Assembly (NCBI GenBank): GCA_016841245.1
Contig: JAENZN010000022.1
Coordinates: 1-64,000, forward strand
Reading direction: 5' to 3'
Length of the DNA: 64,000 bases
From: Syntrophomonas sp.
Lineage (GTDB): Bacteria > Bacillota > Syntrophomonadia > Syntrophomonadales > Syntrophomonadaceae
A model generated the notes under the pieces. That model was not told the origin of the DNA, did no database searches, and saw nothing but the letters and a program-made list of their open reading frames with translations. Shown piece after piece: positions 8,444 through 16,283 of this stretch (position 1 is its first letter; each line of letters starts with the position of its first letter). The position numbers and the translations under genes were made by a program.

Positions 8444-10294
8444 TTAACCCTTCCTGTCCACCATTTCCCAATATTCCTTGCTTTGATCAACTTTTTTCAG
8501 GAAATCGGCAATCTGTGCATCCGGACGGCCGAATGTCCCTTCAATCCTTTTTTCCAGCGCATCCCAGAGCGTCATGAGCTCAAGGTTGGTCTGGCATATC
8601 TCTTCACAGCCCTTGCAGTGCATGCACATGAAAGCCTTGGCCGTTTCTTCCGGGGTGACGTTTTTGCCTTCCAGCAATTTTTTGGCCAAGGCGACCTTGC
8701 CCTTGGCCGTTACCGCCTCATCACCGGTTACCAGATAGGCCGGGCATACGGCTATACAGTTGCCGCATTTGACGCAGGCATGGGTGCTGAGTTCGATATC
8801 AAGGCTGTCGAGCTTCCGGTCTTTACCGAAGATCATTCTGACCACCCTGCCGATGACTGGTGTCAAGAAGATCATCACCTGCAGGCTTATACCTAAGAAG
8901 GCGGGACGGAAGATCTGGGCCGGAATGTTAAAGAATTTGGATTTTATAGCAAAGAACTTGCCGGGATTCATGATATTGTTCGGATCAACCTTGGCTTTAT
9001 AGGCCCGGAGTTCCCGCTGTTGGCCTTTGCTGTATAAATGATTGATAAAAGAGGCATTCCAGATGCCAAGGCCATACGGTTCGGCGCCCATGTTTAAAGC
9101 CGTCTGGGTCAGCATCGGAACCAGGGCCATATTGAGATAGTATTTCAGTTTTCTTGAGTCGCAAAGATAAGGGGTCATCACCAGGGCGTGTTTTTCGTCC
9201 AGGATGTAGGAATCAATACACACTTCCACCCCGAAAGCCGTCCCCATTTTTTGGGCCTTCTCAATAAAGGCGGTAACCTTCTGGATGGGGATAATGGTTT
9301 CACTGGTCAGGATGCTCGGACCCAGGCGTTTGGCTTTGACGCCAAAAAGACGCTCGTTCCATAAATAGCTGGCCGCATAACCGGGTGCTTCATCGATGCC
9401 GGCCATTTGCGACAAAAATGTTACAAATTTCTGATCATCATCCGCGCTGCTCAATTCCACCAGAACAGCGGGACTCTTTTTAAATATATTATCGTGCATG
9501 ACCTCATTGGTATCGTTCATATGGTTTTCATCCAGGAAGCGGATGACATTCACGCTGATGCTTGCTTTCTCTTTACTGTTTACAAAGCGATCAATAAAAT
9601 CAAAGGCTGCATACGCATTGCCAAAATAGAGCAGGTGCGAAAAAGAAGCCGGCGGTGTTGGTCTAAGGGTGAGGGTTACTTCCACGATGATGCCGAAGAC
9701 GCCTTCGGTAGAGATATAATAGGCAATTTCTTGGTCAGCCGGAGTCAGCGTTTTGGATTCACCCGAGGCGGTCACCACGGTCATGGACTGGATTTGTTTT
9801 GACAGGTGGCCATAGCGGAAACTATTGATACTGTAGCCGCCGGTTGCAATCCATCCCGCCACTGTGGAAAATTTGCTTGATGGATAAGTCATCAGGGACA
9901 GCCCCTGCTTTTTGGCCACGATGTCTATATCGCTCCAGCGCGCACCCGCTTCAACCCGGGCGGTCTTTTGTTCCGGGTTGATTTCGATGATTTTTCTAAA
10001 AGGCGACAGATCAACCACGATCCCGGCCTTGGTGGGGATGACGCCGCCAAAGCCCCATGAAGCGGCTCCGCGTGGTATAACCGGGATATTCTTCTCATTG
10101 GCAAAGGCTAAAACCTTTTTAATTTCTGCCACGTTTTTAGGCTGCACCACGAATGATGGCTGCGTTTTAAACAACAGTTTGGTCATGAAAGAGGGTACGT
10201 CGCCGATGTCATGGCTGTACATCTCCTTCTCTTCCGGCTTGTCGATAATTTTTATATCGCCTGCAATTGTTCTAAACTCTTCTATTATATTCAT
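8444..10294 (-). CDS. GlcD-type FAD-binding oxidoreductase with C-terminal 4Fe-4S domain
   Basis: About 616 aa. It has a VAO/PCMH-type FAD-binding domain (about 40-220, with VVQPKNVAEIKKVLAFANE and PRGAASWGFGG), then an FAD-oxidase C domain ending NPGKFF. A hydrophobic stretch follows at about 455-480 (FLGISLQVMIFLTPVIGRVV), then two CxxCxxC-type clusters (CVKCGNCIAVCP and CMHCKGCEEIC). The family oxidises 2-hydroxy acids such as glycolate or lactate, or passes electrons between flavin and Fe-S centres. As first gene of this operon it occupies the place an NAD(P)H oxidoreductase subunit would have in a normal glutamate synthase, so it may be the electron input or a substrate-specific partner. 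Substrate unknown. ATG at 10294 has GGGAG 11 nt upstream; a GTG 18 nt earlier is possible. Confidence 0.8.
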   Translation of the reverse strand: MNIIEEFRTIAGDIKIIDKPEEKEMYSHDIGDVPSFMTKLLFKTQPSFVVQPKNVAEIKKVLAFANEKNIPVIPRGAASWGFGGVIPTKAGIVVDLSPFRKIIEINPEQKTARVEAGARWSDIDIVAKKQGLSLMTYPSSKFSTVAGWIATGGYSINSFRYGHLSKQIQSMTVVTASGESKTLTPADQEIAYYISTEGVFGIIVEVTLTLRPTPPASFSHLLYFGNAYAAFDFIDRFVNSKEKASISVNVIRFLDENHMNDTNEVMHDNIFKKSPAVLVELSSADDDQKFVTFLSQMAGIDEAPGYAASYLWNERLFGVKAKRLGPSILTSETIIPIQKVTAFIEKAQKMGTAFGVEVCIDSYILDEKHALVMTPYLCDSRKLKYYLNMALVPMLTQTALNMGAEPYGLGIWNASFINHLYSKGQQRELRAYKAKVDPNNIMNPGKFFAIKSKFFNIPAQIFRPAFLGISLQVMIFLTPVIGRVVRMIFGKDRKLDSLDIELSTHACVKCGNCIAVCPAYLVTGDEAVTAKGKVALAKKLLEGKNVTPEETAKAFMCMHCKGCEEICQTNLELMTLWDALEKRIEGTFGRPDAQIADFLKKVDQSKEYWEMVDRKG

Positions 10295-10335
10295 ATTGTA
10301 CACATCTCCCACGCCGGCCGCACCTGCCCTTAGTA

Positions 10336-10501
10336 CTAGTACTCTGTTAACCCTAATTTTTTATTTTGTTCATCGAGTAAAATTTATGTATGACAAGGCG
10401 GAGGATTGAGCAATACCGGGCGTATTGTGATTGACGACAACACAGTCATACAATAATTTGACCGATGAGAAGATACACAATTATGGTTAACAGAGTACTA
10501 G
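10336..10501. repeat. MITE-like element with about 58-bp imperfect terminal inverted repeats
   Basis: Arms at 10336-10394 and 10445-10501 are imperfect reverse complements. Both outer ends read CTAGTACTCTGTTAACC and both inner ends TATGAC. The 50-bp centre contains a smaller palindrome around AATACCGGGCGTATT. No coding capacity. It sits between the attenuator leader and the first gene of the glutamate-synthase-like operon, so a transcript from the upstream promoter would contain a very long hairpin. Confidence 0.75.
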
Positions 10502-10524
10502 ATATTATGTTCCATAAACGGCAA

Positions 10525-10595
10525 TAAAAAAAGCGCCATAAGATATAGTCTAAGCATAATCGCTGCTACAACCTAACTTACGGACGCCTTTGCCC
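10525..10595 (-). promoter_or_regulatory. ANTAR-type attenuator leader of the glutamate-synthase-like operon
   Basis: Sense strand is minus. A hairpin GGGC-AAAGGC-GTCC (10582-10595) has a hexaloop with A1 and G4, the rule for ANTAR protein recognition. Its 3' side overlaps the 5' arm of a larger hairpin (GCGTC.GTAAG pairing with CTTATGGCGC) followed by a T-run at 10525-10532, which is an intrinsic terminator. The same arrangement precedes the ANTAR gene, carA, both glnB genes and amtB1. Binding of the ANTAR protein should block the terminator. Confidence 0.7.
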
Positions 10596-10649
10596 ATAAA
10601 ATATTCATTTAATTCAAGTCAATTGATCAATCTAGCTTTCGACCTTTCT

Positions 10650-10678
10650 ATTTTATATGCATAACATTGTTAATACAA
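10650..10678 (-). promoter_or_regulatory. Candidate sigma-A promoter for the leader of the glutamate-synthase-like operon
   Basis: Minus strand TTGTAT, 17-nt spacer, TAAAAT. It lies about 55 bp upstream of the ANTAR-type hairpin. It overlaps no gene in this orientation. Confidence 0.45.
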
Positions 10679-10757
10679 TAGGTAATATGAAAAAATATTG
10701 TATACTTTTTGGGGGAAAGCAAGGGGACGGTTGGACGGTTCTTTTGCTTCCTACTAA

Positions 10758-10856
10758 GCTTCCACAACCAAAGATATTTACGCTCACATCCAGGATGAAC
10801 ACATCGACATGGTTTCTATCCAGCTACAGAATATTTTCACTATTAGCAGAACATAA
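10758..10856 (+). pseudogene. Tyrosine recombinase C-terminal remnant
   Basis: After an in-frame stop, 32 codons read ASTTKDIYAHIQDEHIDMV and end SRT-stop. S-TT-DIYAH is the conserved end of phage/ICE-type tyrosine integrases, where the Tyr is the nucleophile. No upstream integrase domain remains. The location about 110 bp from a tRNA-Thr gene, a common integration target, supports a relic of an integrated element. It is short, so the identification is moderate. Confidence 0.5.
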
Positions 10857-10922
10857 GTTCTGACTACTTTTTGACTACCTTTTTCAAAGTTAATTTTTAA
10901 TATAACAATTTGATAAATCAAA

Positions 10923-10953
10923 CACAAAAAACCAGCGCTATCGGGCGCTGGTT
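10923..10953 (-). terminator. Intrinsic terminator after tRNA-Thr
   Basis: Minus-strand stem AACCAGCGC / GCGCTGGTT with a 6-nt loop, followed by a T-rich tract. It lies 12 bp past the CCA end of the tRNA gene. Confidence 0.8.
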
Positions 10954-10964
10954 GCCTTATTTAC

Positions 10965-11039
10965 TGGAGCCGATGGGCGGATTTGAACCGCCGACCTGCT
11001 GATTACGAATCAGCTGCTCTGCCACTGAGCCACATCGGC
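10965..11039 (-). tRNA. tRNA-Thr (anticodon CGT)
   Basis: 75 nt including an encoded CCA. The acceptor stem is GCCGATG / CATCGGC with discriminator T. The anticodon stem is GCTGA / TCAGC around the loop TTCGTAA, giving anticodon CGT (codon ACG). The T-arm GGTTCAAATCC is canonical. It stands alone rather than in a tRNA array. Confidence 0.93.
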
Positions 11040-11141
11040 CTATTATTTTAGGGACAAATTGATGATAGCAGGTGAAAGATTAAGAGTCAAGACCGAGACC
11101 ACTTATATTTGTGAATATGATGTTTTGTGACGTAAGAGAAT

Positions 11142-11176
11142 ACCGCCTCCCGTACTATTACCATACAGAAGGCGGT
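11142..11176 (-). terminator. Candidate terminator hairpin of the small zinc-ribbon gene
   Basis: Inverted repeat ACCGCCT / AGGCGGT with a 21-nt loop, about 60 bp beyond the stop of the 55-aa gene. Only a weak T-rich stretch follows on the minus strand. Confidence 0.35.
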
Positions 11177-11233
11177 CTTACTTGTTGCAGTTGATTTTTT
11201 CGGCCACTAACCTATCTTGTGATCTGCAATATT

Positions 11234-11401
11234 TTATGGTTTGTTTTTTCTCACTAAATAGTAATAGTTGGGGTTGTTTCCGGCCACACCCTGACATACC
11301 GGGCAGTATTTGTCCAGGTAAGCTTTTCTATCTATAATTTGAACCATTTCTTTTAATGCAGAAACAGGAAATTCCTTTTTACACATACTGCATTTTTCCA
11401 C
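11234..11401 (-). CDS. Small zinc-ribbon protein (55 aa)
   Basis: GTG start preceded by GGGAGAG at good spacing. The protein begins VEKCSMCKKEFPVSALKE and carries two CxxC knuckles about 27 residues apart (CSMC and CPVC), so it should bind one zinc as a treble-clef or zinc-ribbon fold. The C-terminus is basic and aromatic (NNPNYYYLVRKNKP). No function is recognised. It stands between tRNA-Thr and the argH operon as a single gene with its own hairpin downstream. Confidence 0.6.
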   Translation of the reverse strand: MEKCSMCKKEFPVSALKEMVQIIDRKAYLDKYCPVCQGVAGNNPNYYYLVRKNKP

Positions 11402-11489
11402 ATTTATCTCTCCCTTATAATTTTATTCACTAGTTTATTAATTGTGCAGATCCTATAAATAACTTAATTCCTTTCTTATGTGGAAATAT

Positions 11490-11774
11490 TTAATCACTAT
11501 AAGCTTTTAAAAAACCTACCTCCATCTCAGCCAATTCGTTGACTCGAGCGGTTGCTATCGCCTTAACAACCTCACTTTCATCCATCAACTGCTCCAATAC
11601 CAGTTGATCAAAAGGTATCAAGCTCATACGTTCGGCTGCATCTTTGATGTCCACATTGGAAAAAAAGGCATACAATAAACTTAAGAGATTGAAGAAAAAT
11701 TCCTCGCTCCATACTAAAATCTGGTCTTCATCTGGCTGGCCATCTATATGATCAAATTTGCTTATATTAGTCAT
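11490..11774 (-). CDS. Hypothetical protein coupled to argH
   Basis: 94 aa, acidic, mostly helical in appearance ([20 protein letters not shown], then [19 protein letters not shown]). I do not recognise a family. Its ATG overlaps the argH stop (ATGACTAA, 8 bases shared) and a perfect AAGGAGG lies inside the end of argH, so translational coupling is clear and the gene is probably real. A link to arginine metabolism is suggested only by this position. Confidence 0.6.
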   Translation of the reverse strand: MTNISKFDHIDGQPDEDQILVWSEEFFFNLLSLLYAFFSNVDIKDAAERMSLIPFDQLVLEQLMDESEVVKAIATARVNELAEMEVGFLKAYSD

Positions 11775-13152
11775 TCTGCATCCTCCTTAACCACTGAGCG
11801 GATTCTTCCAATGCCTGCTCTACTTTTTCCGGTGCTGGTCCACCAGGCACCTTTCTGCGCTCCACACAAGCCTTGACGTCCAGACAGCTGAATATGTCGG
11901 CATCTATGAGAGGGCTAAAACCCCGGTATTCATCCAGCGTTAATTCCTCCAGGCTCTTACCCCTTTCAATACAGTATAGTACAGCTTTGCCCACTACCGC
12001 ATGTGCATCCCGGAAAGGCAGTCCTTTCCCAGCCAGATAATCCGCCAGATCAGTCGCATTAGTAAATCCGCCTCGGGCAGCTGCAGCCATTTTCACTTTA
12101 TTAAAACGAGCGGTTTGCAGCATCGGTGCAAACACCAGCAGGCATTTTTTTACTGTATCAACCGCATCGAATAAGGCTTCTTTATCTTCCTGCATATCTT
12201 TATTGTATGCCAAGGGCAGTGATTTCATTATGGTTAAAAGGGTGATCAGGTCCCCGTATACCCTTCCGGTCTTGCCCCGCACTAATTCCGCCAGATCCGG
12301 GTTTTTCTTCTGCGGCATAATGCTGGAACCGGTAGAAAAAGCATCGTCCATTTCCATAAAGGAAAATTCTTCACTGGTCCAGAGTATTAATTCTTCAGAG
12401 AACCGGGACAAATGCATCATGATGATACTGGCAAAACTGCAGAATTCCAGGGCAAAATCCCGGTCGCTTACTGCGTCCAGACTGTTGCGGGTAAGGTGGG
12501 AAAACCCCAGTTCCTCTTTAACATAGTCTCGGTCCAGGTTAAATCCGGTACCGGCCAGAGCTCCTGAGCCCAGGGGCATATAATCCATCCTTTTCTGACA
12601 ATCGTCTAATCTATCAAAATCCCGGCGCAGCATTTCAAAATAGGCCATTAAATGATGAGCCAGATTCAAGGGCTGGGCCTTCTGCAGGTGAGTATAACCT
12701 GGCATAATAGTATCCAGATGTTCCCGAGCCAGATCCAGCAGAACCTGCTGCATGGTCAGGATAAGTACCCGGATCTCCTTCATCTCATCCCGCAGGTATA
12801 ATCTCACATCCAGTGCTACCTGGTCATTGCGGCTCCTGGCAGTATGAAGTTTCTTGCCTACATCACCTATTTTCTGAGTTAAGAAGGTTTCTACGTTCAT
12901 ATGTACGTCTTCCGCCTCAACTGTGAATTCCAGCTTACCCGCCTCAATTTCATCCAGTATCTCTTCTAAACCCCGGATGATTAAATCTTTTTCTTCAATA
13001 CTTATAATCCCCTGTTTAGCCAGCATACGGGCATGGGCCATACTCCCCCGGATATCTTGCCGGTACATCCTGCTGTCTACAGCAATGGAGGCATTAAAAT
13101 CCTCGGTTAGCTGGTCACTTTTACCGGTAAATCTTCCACTCCATAGTTTCAT
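11767..13152 (-). CDS. argH: Argininosuccinate lyase
   Basis: 461 aa, normal length. It cleaves argininosuccinate to arginine and fumarate, the last step of arginine synthesis. The fumarase/aspartase signature [11 protein letters not shown] is present, as are the N-terminal [11 protein letters not shown] and the THLQKAQP block. It is separate from the argCJBDFG operon at 23-30 kb. GAGGTG precedes the ATG by 5 nt. A TATAAT-like -10 lies at about 13194-13200 with no convincing -35. It is followed, overlapping, by a 94-aa hypothetical gene. Confidence 0.96.
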   Translation of the reverse strand: MKLWSGRFTGKSDQLTEDFNASIAVDSRMYRQDIRGSMAHARMLAKQGIISIEEKDLIIRGLEEILDEIEAGKLEFTVEAEDVHMNVETFLTQKIGDVGKKLHTARSRNDQVALDVRLYLRDEMKEIRVLILTMQQVLLDLAREHLDTIMPGYTHLQKAQPLNLAHHLMAYFEMLRRDFDRLDDCQKRMDYMPLGSGALAGTGFNLDRDYVKEELGFSHLTRNSLDAVSDRDFALEFCSFASIIMMHLSRFSEELILWTSEEFSFMEMDDAFSTGSSIMPQKKNPDLAELVRGKTGRVYGDLITLLTIMKSLPLAYNKDMQEDKEALFDAVDTVKKCLLVFAPMLQTARFNKVKMAAAARGGFTNATDLADYLAGKGLPFRDAHAVVGKAVLYCIERGKSLEELTLDEYRGFSPLIDADIFSCLDVKACVERRKVPGGPAPEKVEQALEESAQWLRRMQND

Positions 13153-13306
13153 GCTTACACCTCAAAACATTGTTCTTGTTTTTTCTCATTGCCTTATTAT
13201 ATATCTTTACCGCCGGTGATGTACATTATCATGACCGGTCTGAAATAAAATCCCTCTACCTGCTGCAATCTCATATGCTTAAACGGAGTCAGGGCTGAAA
13301 TCTGTT

Positions 13307-15472
13307 TTATTTTTCTTGTTCATCTCCTGTGTCTCTGCAGCCAGCTGCTTTGGCCAACTCCAGTTTGCAGATCACTGCTTTTATAGCATAATAGCTGATT
13401 GTCTCGGGCAGGGCTTCTTTTATGGGCTTCAGTTTCCCGCTTCCTATCCTTCGGACTGCTTCCAGGATACAAGCTTCTTCTTCCTCACTTACGATTTCCT
13501 GCCAATCTAAAGTAAATCCTTCTCGGGCACACCTGAGTATATGATCCTGCACCGTTAAATTAGTAAGTTTCCTCTGCTTAGCTATCTCAGGTATCGTATT
13601 CCCGGCCTGATATAACTCCCAACTCACCATATGACTGGGTTGTTTGGGCTCTTTATCTGCTATCGTTATATCACTATCTGCAATCTTGCTGCTGCTCTTA
13701 TTTTCCAAAGCGAAGGGGCGGATAAGGTCCATAAACAGCTGTCCATATTTCTTTATCTTTATTTCCCCTACCCCGCTGATAGCCAGCATAGAGTTATAAT
13801 CTATGGGCAGCCGGGCACTCATTTCTCTTAGAGTAAGGTCATGAAAGATTACATAAGGTGGAACCTGCTCTTTCTTGGCTACTTCCTGGCGCAGAACACA
13901 TAGTGCTTTAAACAACTGACTATCCTCCTGAGCTTTTTCAGGCCGGGGCGGCATCCTCAAGATTACCTGGGCCTGACTCCTCAGTACCGGTACGGCCTTG
14001 GGTCTTAGCCGCACCACTGGGTACTGCCCGCCGGTGGTATAGATGTAGTCTTCGGCAGCCAATATGTTTATCAAATCACTAATAGCAGCAATAGTCATGT
14101 CACTCATAATGCCATAAGTGGACAGCTGATCAAGTTTAAGTTGTCGTATCCGCTTATTCTGGGATCCTTTGAGAACTGAAGCTACCAGGTTGATACCATA
14201 CTGCTGGTTCATTCTTTTGATGCAGGAAAATATCTTCTGGGCTTCGATAGTCATATCCCGGCTCTCATAAGCCTGGGTACAATTAGCACAGCTTCCACAG
14301 TTCTCCGGCAGATTACTTTCTCCGAAATATTCCAGGATGCTCTGCCGCAGACAGCGGGTAGTATGACAATAGTCTATCATGGTCTGCATTTTTCGGTATT
14401 CTTCTTCTTTTCGCTCTTCTGACGAGGTAGTCTGCTCTATTAAAAATTTCTGGGTTTGAATATCAGCTGCACTGTACAAAAGAATACATTCGCCTTTTTC
14501 GCCATCCCGTCCGGCTCGGCCTGCTTCCTGATAATAGGACTCTAAATTACGCGGCATATTATGATGAATCACATAACGTACGTTAGATTTGTCAATCCCC
14601 AAACCGAAGGCATTACTGGCCACTATGACCTTAAATTCATCATACAGAAAAGCTTCCTGACTATGGTTCCTCTCCTCGATGCTTAATCCGGCATGGTATC
14701 GTCCCGCCTTAATTCCCCAGGATTTAAGATAAGTATAAATGCTGTCTACCTCCTTGCGGGTAGCGGCATAGATTATTCCCGATTGTTCGATATGGGTTTT
14801 TAAATATTCTTCTATAAATTTCTTTTTATCGCTTCCTTTTATCACTGTGAAATGCAAATTAGGCCGATCGAAACCAATCAGATGAATACTTGGATTATTC
14901 AGGGATAGTAAGCGAATGATGTCTTCCCGCACCTGATCACTGGCGGTGGCCGTGAAAGCAGTAACTACAGGCCGGTACGGCATAGCCGCAATCCAGGGCG
15001 CAATAGCGGCATAACTGGGACGGAAATCATGCCCCCATTGGGAAACGCAGTGGGCCTCATCAATAGCAATCATCGATATTTTAATTTTTTTCGCCAGCCC
15101 GGAAAAATATTCGGAGGTCAGTCGTTCCGGGGCTGCATAAAGCAGTTTATATTTACCTTGAGCTGTCTGCTGCAGACGCCGTTGTATTTCCTGGGGGGTT
15201 AAAGCACTGCTGATATATGTGGCCGGGACTCCTAGATTGTTGAGAGCATCCACCTGATCTTTCATCAAGGCAATCAAAGGCGATACCACCACACTGATTC
15301 CGGGCAGCAGCAAGGCTGGTATTTGGTAGCACAGCGACTTCCCCCCTCCGGTAGGTATTATACCCAGTGATTCACGGCCCTGCAGGGTATTGTTGATAAT
15401 GTCCTCCTGACCGGGTTTGAACTCACTGTAGCCAAAATATTTTTTCAATACTTGCTGTATGCTTAAATCCAA
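13307..15472 (-). CDS. recQ: ATP-dependent DNA helicase RecQ
   Basis: 721 aa. It unwinds DNA in recombination and repair. Walker A (IPTGGGKSLCYQIPALL), the DEAH box (AIDEAHCVSQWGHDFRP) and the zinc-binding RQC region (CLRQSILEYFGE, then CGSCANC) are visible, followed by winged-helix and HRDC domains (HRDC about residues 505-585). The C-terminal extension after HRDC contains an HTH-like segment also seen in Firmicute RecQ proteins. The start is TTG at 15472 with GGGAGG 5 nt upstream. It is an isolated gene between nrdG and argH. Confidence 0.95.
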   Translation of the reverse strand: MDLSIQQVLKKYFGYSEFKPGQEDIINNTLQGRESLGIIPTGGGKSLCYQIPALLLPGISVVVSPLIALMKDQVDALNNLGVPATYISSALTPQEIQRRLQQTAQGKYKLLYAAPERLTSEYFSGLAKKIKISMIAIDEAHCVSQWGHDFRPSYAAIAPWIAAMPYRPVVTAFTATASDQVREDIIRLLSLNNPSIHLIGFDRPNLHFTVIKGSDKKKFIEEYLKTHIEQSGIIYAATRKEVDSIYTYLKSWGIKAGRYHAGLSIEERNHSQEAFLYDEFKVIVASNAFGLGIDKSNVRYVIHHNMPRNLESYYQEAGRAGRDGEKGECILLYSAADIQTQKFLIEQTTSSEERKEEEYRKMQTMIDYCHTTRCLRQSILEYFGESNLPENCGSCANCTQAYESRDMTIEAQKIFSCIKRMNQQYGINLVASVLKGSQNKRIRQLKLDQLSTYGIMSDMTIAAISDLINILAAEDYIYTTGGQYPVVRLRPKAVPVLRSQAQVILRMPPRPEKAQEDSQLFKALCVLRQEVAKKEQVPPYVIFHDLTLREMSARLPIDYNSMLAISGVGEIKIKKYGQLFMDLIRPFALENKSSSKIADSDITIADKEPKQPSHMVSWELYQAGNTIPEIAKQRKLTNLTVQDHILRCAREGFTLDWQEIVSEEEEACILEAVRRIGSGKLKPIKEALPETISYYAIKAVICKLELAKAAGCRDTGDEQEK

Positions 15473-15546
15473 GATGTCCTCCCTCTTTTGTTCCCCTCTG
15501 TTTTTCTCTTCGGGGGCGCCGGGGAATGATGGGAAAAAGGCTGCTC

Positions 15547-16263
15547 TCAGACATTTATAAGCCTTACTTCCTTAACGTATTTACGGCATTCATCTGCCAT
15601 AACCTGCAAATCCTCCCGGGTATAAGGTTTTATATGATGATAATCCGGATTCAGAGTATCCCGGGGATTAAACTGCTGCAGGCTGTATTTAGAAGCTCCT
15701 TCTAAGTACCTGGCGATTGCTATGATATCTTCCGGTTTATGCAACCCCGGCACTACGGTAGTCCTGAACTCTACTTCCATATCCGCATTTTTCAAAAGGT
15801 GGATGGAACCTTTTATATTAAAAAAGTCTTCGGTACTAAGCCTGCCGCCGCAGGCTTCCAGGTATTTTTTGTATTCCAAGACTCCTTTTACATCCATAGC
15901 CACGTAATCAATAAGAAATCTCACACACAGTTCGCTCAGCATAGTGGTTCTGCTTCCGTTAGTATCTAGTTTGGTAAGATAACCGACGTCTTTGATTTTG
16001 CTCAAGGCGTCTGGGAGTTCCTGGTTCAGGCAGGGCTCTCCTCCACTTATTACTACCGCATCTAAAAAATTTTTTCTTTCATTTAAAAAGCCCAGCACTT
16101 CCTGCAAGCTGATATAATCCGCACCGGTTTTCCCTGGTTTGATCAGCAAATTTCCATTATGGCAGAATGGACAGCAAAAATTACAGCCCCGGGTAAACAG
16201 CACTGTCGCTATTTCCCCGGGGTAATCGACCAGACTCTGTTTTATCATACCTGCAAATTTCAT
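15547..16263 (-). CDS. nrdG: Anaerobic ribonucleotide reductase activating enzyme (radical SAM)
   Basis: 238 aa. The radical SAM motif is CNFCCPFC near residue 30, inside TRGCNFCCPFCHNGNL. It uses SAM and a 4Fe-4S cluster to place the glycyl radical on NrdD, encoded 20 bp upstream. AGGAG precedes the ATG. The N-terminal block MIKQSLVDYPGEIATVLFT is typical of the clostridial type, longer than E. coli NrdG and related to pyruvate formate-lyase activases. Confidence 0.94.
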   Translation of the reverse strand: MKFAGMIKQSLVDYPGEIATVLFTRGCNFCCPFCHNGNLLIKPGKTGADYISLQEVLGFLNERKNFLDAVVISGGEPCLNQELPDALSKIKDVGYLTKLDTNGSRTTMLSELCVRFLIDYVAMDVKGVLEYKKYLEACGGRLSTEDFFNIKGSIHLLKNADMEVEFRTTVVPGLHKPEDIIAIARYLEGASKYSLQQFNPRDTLNPDYHHIKPYTREDLQVMADECRKYVKEVRLINV

Positions 16264-16283
16264 TATTAACGCTCCTGAAATAA

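Noticed and set aside
10657-10863. 68-codon plus-strand frame near tRNA-Thr
   Set aside because: No ribosome binding site and no family. The integrase-like peptide is in a different frame and better supported as a remnant.
10968-11039. tRNA-Thr 3' end as attL with a partner attR near 2.4-2.9 kb
   Set aside because: No copy of the T-arm/acceptor sequence was found on the other side of the putative island, so no att pair can be claimed.
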